This document shows, piece after piece, positions 26,914-35,123 of a stretch of 64,000 bases of DNA. The translations under genes were made by a program, and so were the position numbers. The DNA is from Zipacnadum sp036504235 (GTDB lineage Bacteria > Armatimonadota > Zipacnadia > Zipacnadales > Zipacnadaceae). Location: the NCBI GenBank assembly GCA_036504235.1, contig DASXVN010000080.1:1-64000 (forward strand), read 5' to 3'. Every line of letters begins with the position of its first letter. Position 1 is the stretch's first letter. Under the pieces are notes generated by a model. It searched no databases. It was not told the origin of the DNA and saw nothing but the letters and a program-made list of their open reading frames with translations.

Positions 26914-27924
26914 CTACAGGCTGACCTCCAGCGTCCGGCCCTCGCAGGCGGACTGGCAGATCAGTTCCCAGGCGCGCACCGCGCGGCGGCCGTCCTCGCC
27001 CGTGACCGGCACCGGCCCGCCCTCGCGGATCGCCGTGTGCAGCCGGTCGTAGAAGTCCGGGACCGACAGTTCCGTCCGCAGGAAGGACGGATCACCCAGG
27101 GCTTTGCCGGTCGTGGACTGGAAGCTCAGCGTCTTGCCGAAGGCGTCCTGCGGCCGCTGGCACCACGTCTGGTAGACGACGCCTTCCGTCCCGAACAGGG
27201 CGAAGCGCGGGGTCATGGCGCCGGGCAGGAACACATTGCCGTTGGCGGGCGGCAGCATGCCGCAGTCGTGCGCCACGCCATCTTCCGTGCGCAGCCGGCA
27301 GGTGAAGTAGCCCTCGCTCTCCAGCGGGTCCGCGCAGGTCGGCGCGCTGAAGGTGGCGCTCAACTCCACGAATTTCTTTCCCCGGCTCAGGGCCATGGTC
27401 TGGTCAATGATGTGGATGCCCCAATCGTAGGGCGAGCCCTCGAACCCGGCGGTGTACTCGTTGCGCACGAAGCGCATCTCGCCGAGGACCCCGGACTCGA
27501 CCACGTGCCGGGCGTTGAGGAAGTCCACGTCCCAGCGCCGGTTGTGGTGCACGGCCAGAATCTTGCCGGCCGCCGCGGAGGCCGCTACCATCTCGGCGCA
27601 CTCCGCGTCGGAGGTCGCCATGGGCTTTTCCACCACGACGTGCTTGCCCGCAGCGGCCGCCGCCACGGCGATATCGCGATGCGTGACCGGCGGCTTGGTG
27701 GCCGCGACGATCAACTCAATCTCGGGGTCGGCGACCAGCGCGGAGACGCTCTCCATCGCCCGCAGACCGTAGTCCGCGGCCAGCTTCTCGGCGCTCGCGG
27801 CGACGACGTCGGCGCAAGCTACGACTTCATACAGATCGGCGTGCCGGCCGAACTGAAACATGTGAATGTTGCGACCTGCGCCGCCGCAACCCGCCAGTCC
27901 TACTTTAATGCGCTCCGCTGCCAT
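26914..27924 (-). CDS. Gfo/Idh/MocA-family oxidoreductase (336 aa)
   Basis: NAD(P)-dependent dehydrogenase of the glucose-fructose oxidoreductase/inositol dehydrogenase family. The N-terminal Rossmann fold carries KVGLAGCGGAGRNIH (residues 7-21), and the family signature EKPMA is at 99-103. The C-terminal alpha/beta domain contains HIIDQTMALSRG, whose His/Asp fit the family's catalytic region. ATG preceded by AAGGAGCAATGACCT. It is the last gene of a four-gene minus cassette with a TIM-barrel sugar isomerase 46 bases upstream and two NAD epimerases before that. This is the usual company of enzymes that oxidise or isomerise uncommon sugars or inositols. Exact substrate cannot be told. Confidence 0.92.
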   Translation of the reverse strand: MAAERIKVGLAGCGGAGRNIHMFQFGRHADLYEVVACADVVAASAEKLAADYGLRAMESVSALVADPEIELIVAATKPPVTHRDIAVAAAAAGKHVVVEKPMATSDAECAEMVAASAAAGKILAVHHNRRWDVDFLNARHVVESGVLGEMRFVRNEYTAGFEGSPYDWGIHIIDQTMALSRGKKFVELSATFSAPTCADPLESEGYFTCRLRTEDGVAHDCGMLPPANGNVFLPGAMTPRFALFGTEGVVYQTWCQRPQDAFGKTLSFQSTTGKALGDPSFLRTELSVPDFYDRLHTAIREGGPVPVTGEDGRRAVRAWELICQSACEGRTLEVSL

Positions 27925-27970
27925 AGGTCATTGCTCCTTGGATTGTTCAGGTTTTTGGCCAGCCTCGGCC

Positions 27971-28858
27971 TTAGGAGGGCATGGCTCGCTCGTCCGACGC
28001 CACCAGCGACTGGAGGTAAGCGATGCCGCCGCCTACTTTCTCCTCCACGGTCAGATCGCCTCCCCGCAGGTCCTCGATGCTCAGATACCCGCTCCAGTCC
28101 TCGTCCTGGAGCGCCGTGATGATCTCCGGGAAGCGGGCGATGCCGTCCCTGAGGCTGTCCCAACTGCCCACCCACTTGCCGTCCTGCCGGGTCCAGATGC
28201 CGTTCTTGCAGTGGATGTACGACAGGTACTCGCCCATGATCTGGACCGAATTGCGCCAGCCCTCGTTGCCCTCAAAGACCATGTTGCCCGGGTCCATCAG
28301 CGCGCCTACCTCGGACGGCGCGAACTGATCGAAGATCCGCATCGCCGCGCTGGCCGAGTTGATGACGTAGCCGTGATGCAGCTCAAAGGCATAGCGCAGG
28401 CCAAAGCCCGCGGACATGTCCACCATCTGCCGCAGTTCGCGCGCGTTGCGCTCGAGCCAATAGCGCGAGTCGTGGCTGCCGTCGAAGTCGGCGTGCCAGG
28501 CGTCCAGTTGCGAATTGGGCCCGCCCCAGCGCACGTGCGGGGCAAAGAACAGGCGGATGGTGCTCGCGCCCAGCGCCTGCGCGACCTCGCAGTTGGCCTG
28601 GATGATCTCCGGATTCTGTACGTCCTGGAGTAGCAGCCCGGGGCTCAGCGAGATGACGTCCATGCCCGCCGCAGCAAAGTCGGCGTGCAGCGCCCGCGCC
28701 TCCGCCAGCAGGGCTTCCTTGGTGGTCCCGCCGGTGCGCAGCGCGGCTACCGGCAGGTCCACCTCCAGGCCCTGACAGCCCAGCGTCTTCCCGTAAGCCA
28801 GCGCCTCCGGCCGGGGGAGCCGGCCCAACGAGCTAAGTTGCGTACCGTACTTGAACAT
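27971..28858 (-). CDS. Sugar phosphate isomerase/epimerase, TIM barrel (295 aa)
   Basis: Xylose-isomerase-like/AP-endonuclease-2 fold of the IolE/IolI/tagatose-epimerase type. The expected metal-ligand set E-D-H-E is intact: Glu159 (FELHHG), Asp189 (LMDPGN), His216 (IHCKNG), Glu262 (SIEDL). Length is standard and the start has a perfect AGGGAGGATCAC spacer. Cytoplasmic. It sits between two epimerases and a Gfo/Idh/MocA oxidoreductase, so a role in a sugar or inositol interconversion pathway is likely. Confidence 0.92.
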   Translation of the reverse strand: MFKYGTQLSSLGRLPRPEALAYGKTLGCQGLEVDLPVAALRTGGTTKEALLAEARALHADFAAAGMDVISLSPGLLLQDVQNPEIIQANCEVAQALGASTIRLFFAPHVRWGGPNSQLDAWHADFDGSHDSRYWLERNARELRQMVDMSAGFGLRYAFELHHGYVINSASAAMRIFDQFAPSEVGALMDPGNMVFEGNEGWRNSVQIMGEYLSYIHCKNGIWTRQDGKWVGSWDSLRDGIARFPEIITALQDEDWSGYLSIEDLRGGDLTVEEKVGGGIAYLQSLVASDERAMPS

Positions 28859-28931
28859 GTGATCCTCCCTAATATGCCTGCCAGGTGCCGCCCGGGCGAC
28901 CCGCCGCGGCGTTCCGTGCCTGATTCGTCCT

Positions 28932-29930
28932 CTACCGCACCGCGTCCTCTATCATCCGTTCAATCGTCCACTTCGGCCGGTAACCAATCTCCGCCCGGGC
29001 GCGGGTGCAATCCAGATCGTAGACCCAGCGCGTCGGCGCCTGCCACGCCAAGACCGGCTGGCCCAGCGCCTCCCCGAGCAGCGCCGCGGCGTGCGGAAAG
29101 GCGATCGGCTGCGCCGCGGCGAGGTTGTAGATGCCCCCCACCGCGTCCGGATGCAGCAGCGCGCAGAGCAGCCCCGCCGCGAGGTCGCGATAGTCCACCG
29201 GCTGGTACAGCCACGGCCGCCCCTCCCGGTCGGTGACCGCACAGGGCTGGTCCGGGTCGCCGGCCCGCACCTCCGCCACGGCCTGCCGCCCGTCCGCGGC
29301 CCACAGGGCGCTGCGCGGATGGTCCTGCCCGATCTCCAGCACCACGGCGACAAATCCGGCGGTCCAGCGGCTCAGCACGTCCGGGCCGGACAGCACCCCG
29401 GACTCGCGGATGATGGTAACCGGCAGGCCCGCGCTGTGCATGAAGGCCTGGGCGATCCGCTCACTATCCAGGCGCGCCAGGCCGTAGGCGTCCAGCGGGC
29501 GTAGCGGATGGTTCTCGTCCACCGGCTGGTAGGCCGGCGCCAGCACGTGCGTATCGTTGGGGTACACGCTGGACGAACTGCCGCAGACGAAGCGCTGCAC
29601 CCGGCCGGACTCCGCCGAGAGCCGCGCCAGGTTGAAGGTCGCCGCGAGGTTGTGCTGCAGGTTCTCGCCCTCGCTGACCCCGGCCGGAGCCTCCCCCCGC
29701 ACATACATGTGGACGACGCCGTCCACGCCCTCCAGCAGTTCCTCCACCAGGGCCGGGTCGTCCAGGTCGCCCTGGAAAACCTCCGCGTCGGAGCCGCTCC
29801 AGTCGCAGACCGTGGCGTCGGCGCCCAGCACCACGCGCACCTGATAGCCCGCGCCCAGCAGCTCCCGAGCCGCTTCCGCCGCGGCGGGGAACTCGGCGCC
29901 CGTGACCAGGATTCGGTTCAGGTGGCTCAT
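28932..29930 (-). CDS. Degenerate NAD-dependent epimerase/dehydratase-like protein (332 aa)
   Basis: Extended short-chain dehydrogenase fold, paralogous to the gene just upstream (shared QAPTRWVYDLD...GYRPKW C-terminus). Two hallmark motifs are altered. The glycine-rich dinucleotide loop GxxGxxG reads GAEFPAA (residues 11-17), and the catalytic YxxxK reads Y149-GLA-R153. The Ser region GSSSSVYPND is retained. The ATG immediately follows the TAG of the upstream gene, so translation is coupled. It may be inactive, regulatory, or a partner of the intact paralogue. Confidence 0.88.
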   Translation of the reverse strand: MSHLNRILVTGAEFPAAAEAARELLGAGYQVRVVLGADATVCDWSGSDAEVFQGDLDDPALVEELLEGVDGVVHMYVRGEAPAGVSEGENLQHNLAATFNLARLSAESGRVQRFVCGSSSSVYPNDTHVLAPAYQPVDENHPLRPLDAYGLARLDSERIAQAFMHSAGLPVTIIRESGVLSGPDVLSRWTAGFVAVVLEIGQDHPRSALWAADGRQAVAEVRAGDPDQPCAVTDREGRPWLYQPVDYRDLAAGLLCALLHPDAVGGIYNLAAAQPIAFPHAAALLGEALGQPVLAWQAPTRWVYDLDCTRARAEIGYRPKWTIERMIEDAVR

Positions 29931-30962
29931 CTAGCTCATCCCGTCGCTTTCGCCGGCCTGCACGGCGAGGGCGTCGGCGATCATCTCGCGCAGGCCCCAC
30001 TGCGGGCGGTAGCCGATCCAGGCTTTCGCCTTGCTGATGTCCAGGTCATACACCCAGCGCACCGGCGCCTGCCACTCGAGCACCGGCAGCCCGGTGGCCT
30101 CGCTGAGCGCCTGCGCCGCGTCGGGGTAGACGATGGGCTCCGGCGAGGCTATATTGAAGGCCTCGCCGACCGCGGCGGGGTGTTCCAGGGCGCAGATCGC
30201 GCCGGCCGCCACGTCGCGCGCATCCACCGGCTGATAGGCCCACGGCCGCCCCCGCGGATCGGTCACCGCGCAGGGCTGGGCCGGGCTGGAGGCCAGCGCC
30301 GCCAGGTCCTCCCAGGGCGTGCCGCCCTCGGGCAGGTACATCTCGCTGCCGGCCGCCTTCATGCCGATTTCCAGCACAATGCCGACGAATTCCGCCGTCC
30401 AGCGCCCCAGCACGTCGGTGCCGGACATGATCCCGGAGGGCCGGATAATCGCCACGCGCAGGCCCGTGGACTGCTCGTAGGAGCGCACGATGTCCTCGCC
30501 CACCAGCTTGCTCAGCGAGTAGACATCGCCGGGCCGGCGCGGGTGCGACTCGTCCACCGGATGATAGGCGCAGGCCACGTTGTGTGAGTCGTTGGGATAC
30601 ACGCCGGAGGAACTGAAGGAGACAAAGCGCTCCAGCGCCTCGGCCCGCTGAGCGGCGGCCCGGGTCAGGTTGAAAGTCGTGCGCACATTATTGTCAAACC
30701 AATCCTCGTCCGTCATCCCCTCCAGCGGCGAGACTAGATTGGCGGTATGGATGACGCCGTCTACGTCGGCCACCGCCGCTTCGGCGACGCCCGGGTTGAG
30801 CAGGTTGCCCTCCACGATCTCCAGCTCCAGGCCCTGCAGACGCGAGGCGCACATGTCCTGGGGCAGGATGAGCCCCTTGACCTCATAGCCTTTCGCCAGC
30901 AACTGCCGCACGATCCGGCAGCCGACCTGCCCGGCTGCCCCGGAAACCAAGACCTTGTTCAT
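29931..30962 (-). CDS. NAD-dependent epimerase/dehydratase (343 aa)
   Basis: Extended SDR with an intact nucleotide loop SGAAGQVG (residues 7-14) and catalytic S(118-119 region)/Y148/K152 (YSLSK). Family members are nucleotide-sugar 4-epimerases, dehydratases or reductases. Standard length, cytoplasmic. GGGAGGG about 10 bases before the ATG. It heads the four-gene cassette; TATTCGTTTA, read on the coding strand, lies about 55 bases upstream of the start. Substrate not determinable. Confidence 0.92.
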   Translation of the reverse strand: MNKVLVSGAAGQVGCRIVRQLLAKGYEVKGLILPQDMCASRLQGLELEIVEGNLLNPGVAEAAVADVDGVIHTANLVSPLEGMTDEDWFDNNVRTTFNLTRAAAQRAEALERFVSFSSSGVYPNDSHNVACAYHPVDESHPRRPGDVYSLSKLVGEDIVRSYEQSTGLRVAIIRPSGIMSGTDVLGRWTAEFVGIVLEIGMKAAGSEMYLPEGGTPWEDLAALASSPAQPCAVTDPRGRPWAYQPVDARDVAAGAICALEHPAAVGEAFNIASPEPIVYPDAAQALSEATGLPVLEWQAPVRWVYDLDISKAKAWIGYRPQWGLREMIADALAVQAGESDGMS

Positions 30963-31044
30963 ACGGTGAACCCTCCCTGTTTGTCTAGGTCCGCCCGGCG
31001 GACCTGCTGCGACTTAAACGAATAAGGTAGCGCCCCAATGATAT

Positions 31045-31066
31045 GCCTGTCACATATTTGACAGGC
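31045..31066. promoter_or_regulatory. Perfect 8-bp inverted repeat overlapping the tRNA promoter -35
   Basis: GCCTGTCA-CATATT-TGACAGGC. Its right arm contains most of the -35 hexamer TTGACA (31058-31063). No plus-strand gene lies upstream, so it is unlikely to be a terminator and looks like an operator. Confidence 0.5.
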
Positions 31067-31087
31067 CCTTTTCTCGCCGGGTATACT
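31058..31087 (+). promoter_or_regulatory. Sigma70-type promoter of tRNA-Ser
   Basis: TTGACA (31058-31063), 18-base spacer, TATACT (31082-31087), placing the start site 3-5 bases before the mature tRNA at 31098. Confidence 0.85.
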
Positions 31088-31097
31088 CCTCCGAGAC

Positions 31098-31185
31098 GGA
31101 GGGGTGGCCGAGTGGTTTAAGGCGGCGGTCTTGAAAACCGTTGTGCCGCAAGGTACCGTGGGTTCGAATCCCTCCCCCTCCGCCA
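31098..31185 (+). tRNA. tRNA-Ser (anticodon UGA)
   Basis: Class II tRNA of 88 bases. Acceptor GGAGGGG (31098-31104) pairs perfectly with CCCCTCC (31175-31181), followed by discriminator G and an encoded CCA. The anticodon loop CTTGAAA carries TGA at 31132-31134. The long variable arm GTGCCGCAAGGTAC and TTCGAAT T-loop are typical of serine tRNAs; the T stem has one T-T mismatch. It reads UCN serine codons. Confidence 0.97.
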
Positions 31186-31205
31186 ACCCACGTACCCCCC
31201 TTTTC

Positions 31206-32543
31206 TCAGTCTTCGTCCCGTAGCGCGCCTTCCAGCTTGCGCCGCAACTTGGCCGCCCGGGCGGCCCACTCGTCTTTCTCCCTCTGCCGCGCGGTCTCCT
31301 CCAGGCGCTTCACGATGCCCTGCAGCAGCGTCAGCAGGCGCCGGCGGGTCGCCGGTTGCGCCGCCCACGCGGGCAGCCCCAGCAGTTCCGCCCAGGCCCG
31401 CTCCGCCAACTCCAGAGACTCGCCCACCTCGTCGTTGTCGGCCTGGATCCACGCCGTTGCGGCATGCGCCCAGGCGCAGCCCAACTCGGCGCCGGTGCGG
31501 CTGACGCGGAAGACCTGCTTGGCGCCGTCCGGCTTGCCCTGCTCCAGCAGCCGCATCGCCACCACGCCGCCGGCCAGCGCGGAGAGGCTGCCGTGGCCCA
31601 GCGCCTCCACGAAATGCGGGAAAGCCTCCTCCTCGCGCCCCATCAGCAGCAGGACCTCGCCCCACTGCTCCTGCGCCGCGGCGTCCCGGCCCTGCGACTT
31701 CTCGGCGGCCTGCTCGGCGGCCGCCAGGGCCCCCGGCAGATCGCCCTCCTGCAGGTGCAGCTCCGACTTGAGCACCAGATAGCGGGCGTCCTCGCCGCGC
31801 GCGGCCTGCTGGTCCAGCGCCCAGCGCGCCGCCTGCGGAGCGCCCCGGTTCATCGCCGAGGCGGCCACCAACTGCAGGCCTCGCCGCTGCACATCGGCCG
31901 GCAACACCGCGACCAGTTGGTCGGCCAGCGCGGGCTGGCCGGCGGTGGCCAGTTGTTCCGTGAATTCCAGAATGCTGGCGATCAGCCCCGGCGTCGTCCG
32001 CAGCAGCCCTGCGATCGCCGCGGTGTCCATCTCCCCGGCCAGAGCCCCGCCCGCCAACAGCGTCACCAGGCGCAGTTGCACGGTGCCCACGCTCGCGGCG
32101 GCCGCTTCCTGCGCGGTCTTCAGCGCCTGCGGGTACTGCCCCAGGCGCACATGCGACCAGGCCAGGGCAAACCAGAGCTGCCGCTCGCCGCGCACGCGCA
32201 GCCAGTGCTCGGACAGGAGCCGGGTCAGCGCCGTCACCGCCGCGGCGTACTCCCCGCCCATGGTCATGGCCACCCCGGCGTCCAGCGCCACCGCCGAGTC
32301 CTCCGGCAGGGCCTTGGCGGCGCGTTTGAGCAGCCGCAGGCCCTCCTCCGGCTCGCCTCGCTCCGTCTGGCGCACGCCGAGCAGGTAGTCCAGATAGCCG
32401 CGGGCCCGGTGATTGTGGGGATCAAACCACAGCGCCTGAGCCAGGAAAGCCCGCGCCAGCGCCCGCCCCGGGCGGCCCGCCGGCAACATGAGCTGCCCCA
32501 TCCAGTAGAACGCCGCCCCCAGCCACAGCCCCAGTAGACGCAA
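31206..32543 (-). CDS. TPR-like helical repeat protein (445 aa)
   Basis: Alpha-helical repeats with the TPR pattern of small and large residues about every 34 positions (ALWFDPHNHRARGYLDYLLG, LPEDSAVALDAGVAMTMGGEY, LAWSHVRLGQYPQALKTA). The first 20 residues (LLGLWLGAAFYWMGQLML) are hydrophobic and may be a signal anchor. The start is a TTG 2 bases after the fumarase beta-subunit stop, consistent with coupled translation; an internal ATG at residue 15 is an alternative. The C-terminus is charged and probably coiled coil. Scaffold role; no catalytic motif. Confidence 0.85.
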   Translation of the reverse strand: MRLLGLWLGAAFYWMGQLMLPAGRPGRALARAFLAQALWFDPHNHRARGYLDYLLGVRQTERGEPEEGLRLLKRAAKALPEDSAVALDAGVAMTMGGEYAAAVTALTRLLSEHWLRVRGERQLWFALAWSHVRLGQYPQALKTAQEAAAASVGTVQLRLVTLLAGGALAGEMDTAAIAGLLRTTPGLIASILEFTEQLATAGQPALADQLVAVLPADVQRRGLQLVAASAMNRGAPQAARWALDQQAARGEDARYLVLKSELHLQEGDLPGALAAAEQAAEKSQGRDAAAQEQWGEVLLLMGREEEAFPHFVEALGHGSLSALAGGVVAMRLLEQGKPDGAKQVFRVSRTGAELGCAWAHAATAWIQADNDEVGESLELAERAWAELLGLPAWAAQPATRRRLLTLLQGIVKRLEETARQREKDEWAARAAKLRRKLEGALRDED

Positions 32544-32545
32544 GT

Positions 32546-33130
32546 TCAGTCCGCCCTTCCGACCGGCCCGAGGGGTTGGTCCCCCGGGAAAATGCTCAGC
32601 CCGCCGGCGTCATAGGCGACCCAGGCGGGGAAATCCTCGACCACGATCCGGCGCACCGCTTCCGGCCCCAGCTCCGGGTAGGCCACGACCTCCGCGGCCA
32701 CGATCCGGCTGCCCAGCAAGGCCCCCGCGCCGCCCACGGTCACCAGGTACACCGACCCGGTCTCCCGGCAGGCCTCGCGGACGCTCAGCGCCCGCTCGCC
32801 CTTGCCCAGGGTGGCGCGCACCCCAGCGCGGTACAGCGCCGGCGCGTACTTGTCCATGCGCGAGCTGGTCGTGGGCCCGGCGGAGCCGATCAGCCGCGGG
32901 GGGCGACCGGGGGTGGGGCCGCAGTAGTAGATGGTCGCGCCCTCCGGGTCAAAGGGCAGTCCCTCGCCGGCGGCCAGCGCCTCGGTCATCCGCGCGTGCG
33001 CCGCGTCCCGCGCCGTGTACATGACGCCATACAGACGCACGGTCTGCCCGGCGCGCAGCGACAACGCACGGGCGCGGCTCAGGGGCAAGTCCAAGCGCAA
33101 AGCGGGGGAAGAAGCTGTCGTGAGGTCCAT
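32546..33130 (-). CDS. Class I fumarate hydratase / tartrate dehydratase, beta subunit (194 aa)
   Basis: C-terminal half of the iron-sulfur class I hydro-lyase, here a separate subunit. Hallmarks are GPTPGRPPRLIGSAGPTTSSRMD (about 75-97) and the LGKGERALSVREAC stretch. ATG at 33130, 2 bases after the alpha-subunit stop; the open frame extends upstream but overlaps the alpha gene in another frame. Forms a heterodimer with the alpha subunit and interconverts fumarate and malate (or dehydrates tartrate) in the cytoplasm. Confidence 0.93.
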   Translation of the reverse strand: MDLTTASSPALRLDLPLSRARALSLRAGQTVRLYGVMYTARDAAHARMTEALAAGEGLPFDPEGATIYYCGPTPGRPPRLIGSAGPTTSSRMDKYAPALYRAGVRATLGKGERALSVREACRETGSVYLVTVGGAGALLGSRIVAAEVVAYPELGPEAVRRIVVEDFPAWVAYDAGGLSIFPGDQPLGPVGRAD

Positions 33131-33132
33131 GT

Positions 33133-33981
33133 CTAGATCACCACCGTCGCGTGCCGCGCCGAGTGGCACTGCACATTGAGCGCCACCGGCATCGTCGCCA
33201 GATGGCAGGGCGCGCTCAGCACGTGGACGGCGAGCGCGGTAGTTACGCCGCCCAGGCCCATCGGCCCCACGCCGGTCGCGTTGACGCGCTCCAGAATTTC
33301 CGCTTCCAGGGAGGCCAACTCCGGGTCCGGGGAAGGCTCCCCCAGCCGGCGGAACAGCGCCCGCTTGGCCAGCCGCGCCACGCCCTCGAAGTTGCTGCCC
33401 ACGCCCACGCCCAGCACCAGCGGCGGGCAGGGCCGCCCCCCGGCCTCCGCGACGCGCGCCACAATCGCCTTGACGAGACCGGCGCGCCCCTCGCTGGGCG
33501 AGAGCATCCACAGGGCGCTCATGTTCTCGCTACCGCCGCCCTTGGCCGCCAGGCGCAGCGTCAGCCGGTCCCCGGGCACCCGCTCCAGATGCACAAAAGC
33601 CGGCGTATTGTCGCCGGTGTTAGTGTTGCGCTGCAGGGGATTGGCCAGCAGTGAGCGCCGCAGATAGCCGCCGACGTAGGCCTCGGCGACCCCGGCGTTG
33701 ATCGCCGCCGCCAGGTCCCCGTGCAGGCAGAGGTCCTCCCCCTGCTCGACGAAGACCACCACCATGCCGGTATCCTGGCACAGCGGCAGGTCCTCGCGCG
33801 CCGCGATTTCCGCGTTGGCGAGCAGCACCTCCAGCGTCTCGCGGGCGCAGGCCAACTGCTCCCGGTCCCGCCCCTGCTCCAGCGCCCCGCGCAGGTCCTC
33901 GGGCAGTGATACGTTAATCCGGTGGCACATTTCTGCAACCACCGGAGTCAGGCTCTCCGCTGCTAGTTCACGCCTGGTCAT
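33133..33981 (-). CDS. Class I fumarate hydratase / tartrate dehydratase, alpha subunit (282 aa)
   Basis: Carries the [4Fe-4S] cluster of class I hydro-lyases. All three expected cysteines are present: Cys68 in PLCQDTG, the Cys of GGRPCPPLVLGVGVGSN, and the Cys of NVQCHSARHA near the end. Length is normal for the two-subunit type. Immediately upstream of the beta-subunit gene. Ribosome binding site is weak. Fumarase versus tartrate dehydratase cannot be told from sequence by eye; fumarase of the TCA cycle is more likely. Confidence 0.93.
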   Translation of the reverse strand: MTRRELAAESLTPVVAEMCHRINVSLPEDLRGALEQGRDREQLACARETLEVLLANAEIAAREDLPLCQDTGMVVVFVEQGEDLCLHGDLAAAINAGVAEAYVGGYLRRSLLANPLQRNTNTGDNTPAFVHLERVPGDRLTLRLAAKGGGSENMSALWMLSPSEGRAGLVKAIVARVAEAGGRPCPPLVLGVGVGSNFEGVARLAKRALFRRLGEPSPDPELASLEAEILERVNATGVGPMGLGGVTTALAVHVLSAPCHLATMPVALNVQCHSARHATVVI

Positions 33982-34049
33982 GAGATATCAGGGCCGATCC
34001 GCTCCGGACCGGCTGCCACAGCCTTCCTCAGTGCGCCGCCGGGGCGGCT

Positions 34050-34292
34050 TTACTCAAACTGACAGTCGAAAACGACTTCTTTCACCCCGGGGATGGTCAG
34101 GCAGGCCTCCCCAATCTTGTGCATCCGCGACTTGGTCTCCCCGGCGGGGGCCAGTCCGCGAATGGGCTTGATCCGGCCGCTGAAGTACGCCACCTTGTTG
34201 ATCACCGCGACCGTGCAACTGCTGAAATCCAGGTCATGCTTGGAGCACTCATGCTCCACGCGCCGCCGGGCTACTTTGTCCTCTAAAGGCAT
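34050..34292 (-). CDS. BON-domain-like small protein (80 aa)
   Basis: I choose ATG 34292 (AGGGGTGAGCGCG spacer) over a TTG at 34340 that lacks a ribosome binding site. The core TVAVINKVAYFSGRIKPIRG...RMHKIGEACLTIPGVKEVVFD has the beta-alpha-beta pattern and 'VxGxVxxxxxxxxaxxxxxxxpGVxxV' signature of BON domains. BON domains usually bind membranes or act in periplasmic proteins, but there is no signal peptide here. Sits between a phosphoesterase and fumarase genes. Confidence 0.75.
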   Translation of the reverse strand: MPLEDKVARRRVEHECSKHDLDFSSCTVAVINKVAYFSGRIKPIRGLAPAGETKSRMHKIGEACLTIPGVKEVVFDCQFE

Positions 34293-34364
34293 CGCGCTCA
34301 CCCCTGTCTGCACCAGTGTGGTGTTCTTGTCTATACCCAATAACTCGCCGCTGCACCGGTCTTC

Positions 34365-35099
34365 TTACATGCCCAGGCTCAAGCGGAGCGCCATATTCTC
34401 CGGCAGTCCCGCCGCATACATGCGCCGCTGCGAGTCGGCGATGTTGTAGTCCAGCCGCACGATCTCAATGCTCCCCGCCTCCGTATCCCAGACGGCGAAG
34501 CTGGCTTGATGGTTGCCGTCACGCGGCTGCCCGACGGCTCCCGGGTTGATAAGGTAGCGGCAATCGTCCCGCAGCATCAGCAGTCCGCCGTGGGGAGCCG
34601 TCTCCTCCGTCGGCAGCATCTGGTCCGCCTCCTGGCAGAACCATTCCGCGTAGTGGGTGTGCCCAAAAAAAGCCAGGGGGCCCGCCAGCGCGCGAAAGCT
34701 GAGCAGCGAGTCTTCCGGGGAGGTGGTGTAGAAGTCCGGATCCGGCAGGGAACCGTGGCACAGCGAGGCTTCTGCCTGCTCGGCGCGGGTATCCAGGGCG
34801 CTCAGGAAGGCGAAGTTGTCCTCCGTGAGCACTTCCCGGGTCCACAGGATGCAGGCGCGCGCCGCCGGGGTGAACCAGATCTCCTTGCCGGGCTGGATCG
34901 CGGCAGTATCGTGATTGCCGCGGATGGCGGTCAGTGGGAGTGAGCGCACCAGTTCACAGCACTCATTGGGGCTGGCTCCGTAGCCGACGAGGTCGCCCAG
35001 ACACAGGAAGTGCTCCACGCCCCGTTCCCGGGCCACGGTGAGGGACTCCTCCAGGGCGGACAGATTGCTGTGAATATCGGAGATAACTCCGTAGCGCAC
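34365..35099 (-). CDS. Calcineurin-like metallophosphoesterase (244 aa)
   Basis: Dinuclear metal phosphoesterase of the YfcE/MJ0936-like type. Motifs in order: SDIHSN (Asp8, His10), LGDLVGYG, RGNHD, CHGS and FGHTH. All metal ligands are present. The start is a GTG at 35099 after AAGGA; 24 bases separate it from the M48 protease gene. Cytoplasmic; substrate unknown. Confidence 0.92.
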   Translation of the reverse strand: MRYGVISDIHSNLSALEESLTVARERGVEHFLCLGDLVGYGASPNECCELVRSLPLTAIRGNHDTAAIQPGKEIWFTPAARACILWTREVLTEDNFAFLSALDTRAEQAEASLCHGSLPDPDFYTTSPEDSLLSFRALAGPLAFFGHTHYAEWFCQEADQMLPTEETAPHGGLLMLRDDCRYLINPGAVGQPRDGNHQASFAVWDTEAGSIEIVRLDYNIADSQRRMYAAGLPENMALRLSLGM

Positions 35100-35123
35100 G
35101 GTAACGGTCCTTGGGCGTAAATA

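Noticed and set aside
31045..31066. Perfect palindrome before tRNA-Ser as a terminator
   Set aside because: Although CCTTTTCTC follows it on the plus strand, no plus-strand gene lies upstream for about 4 kb, so an operator is the better explanation.
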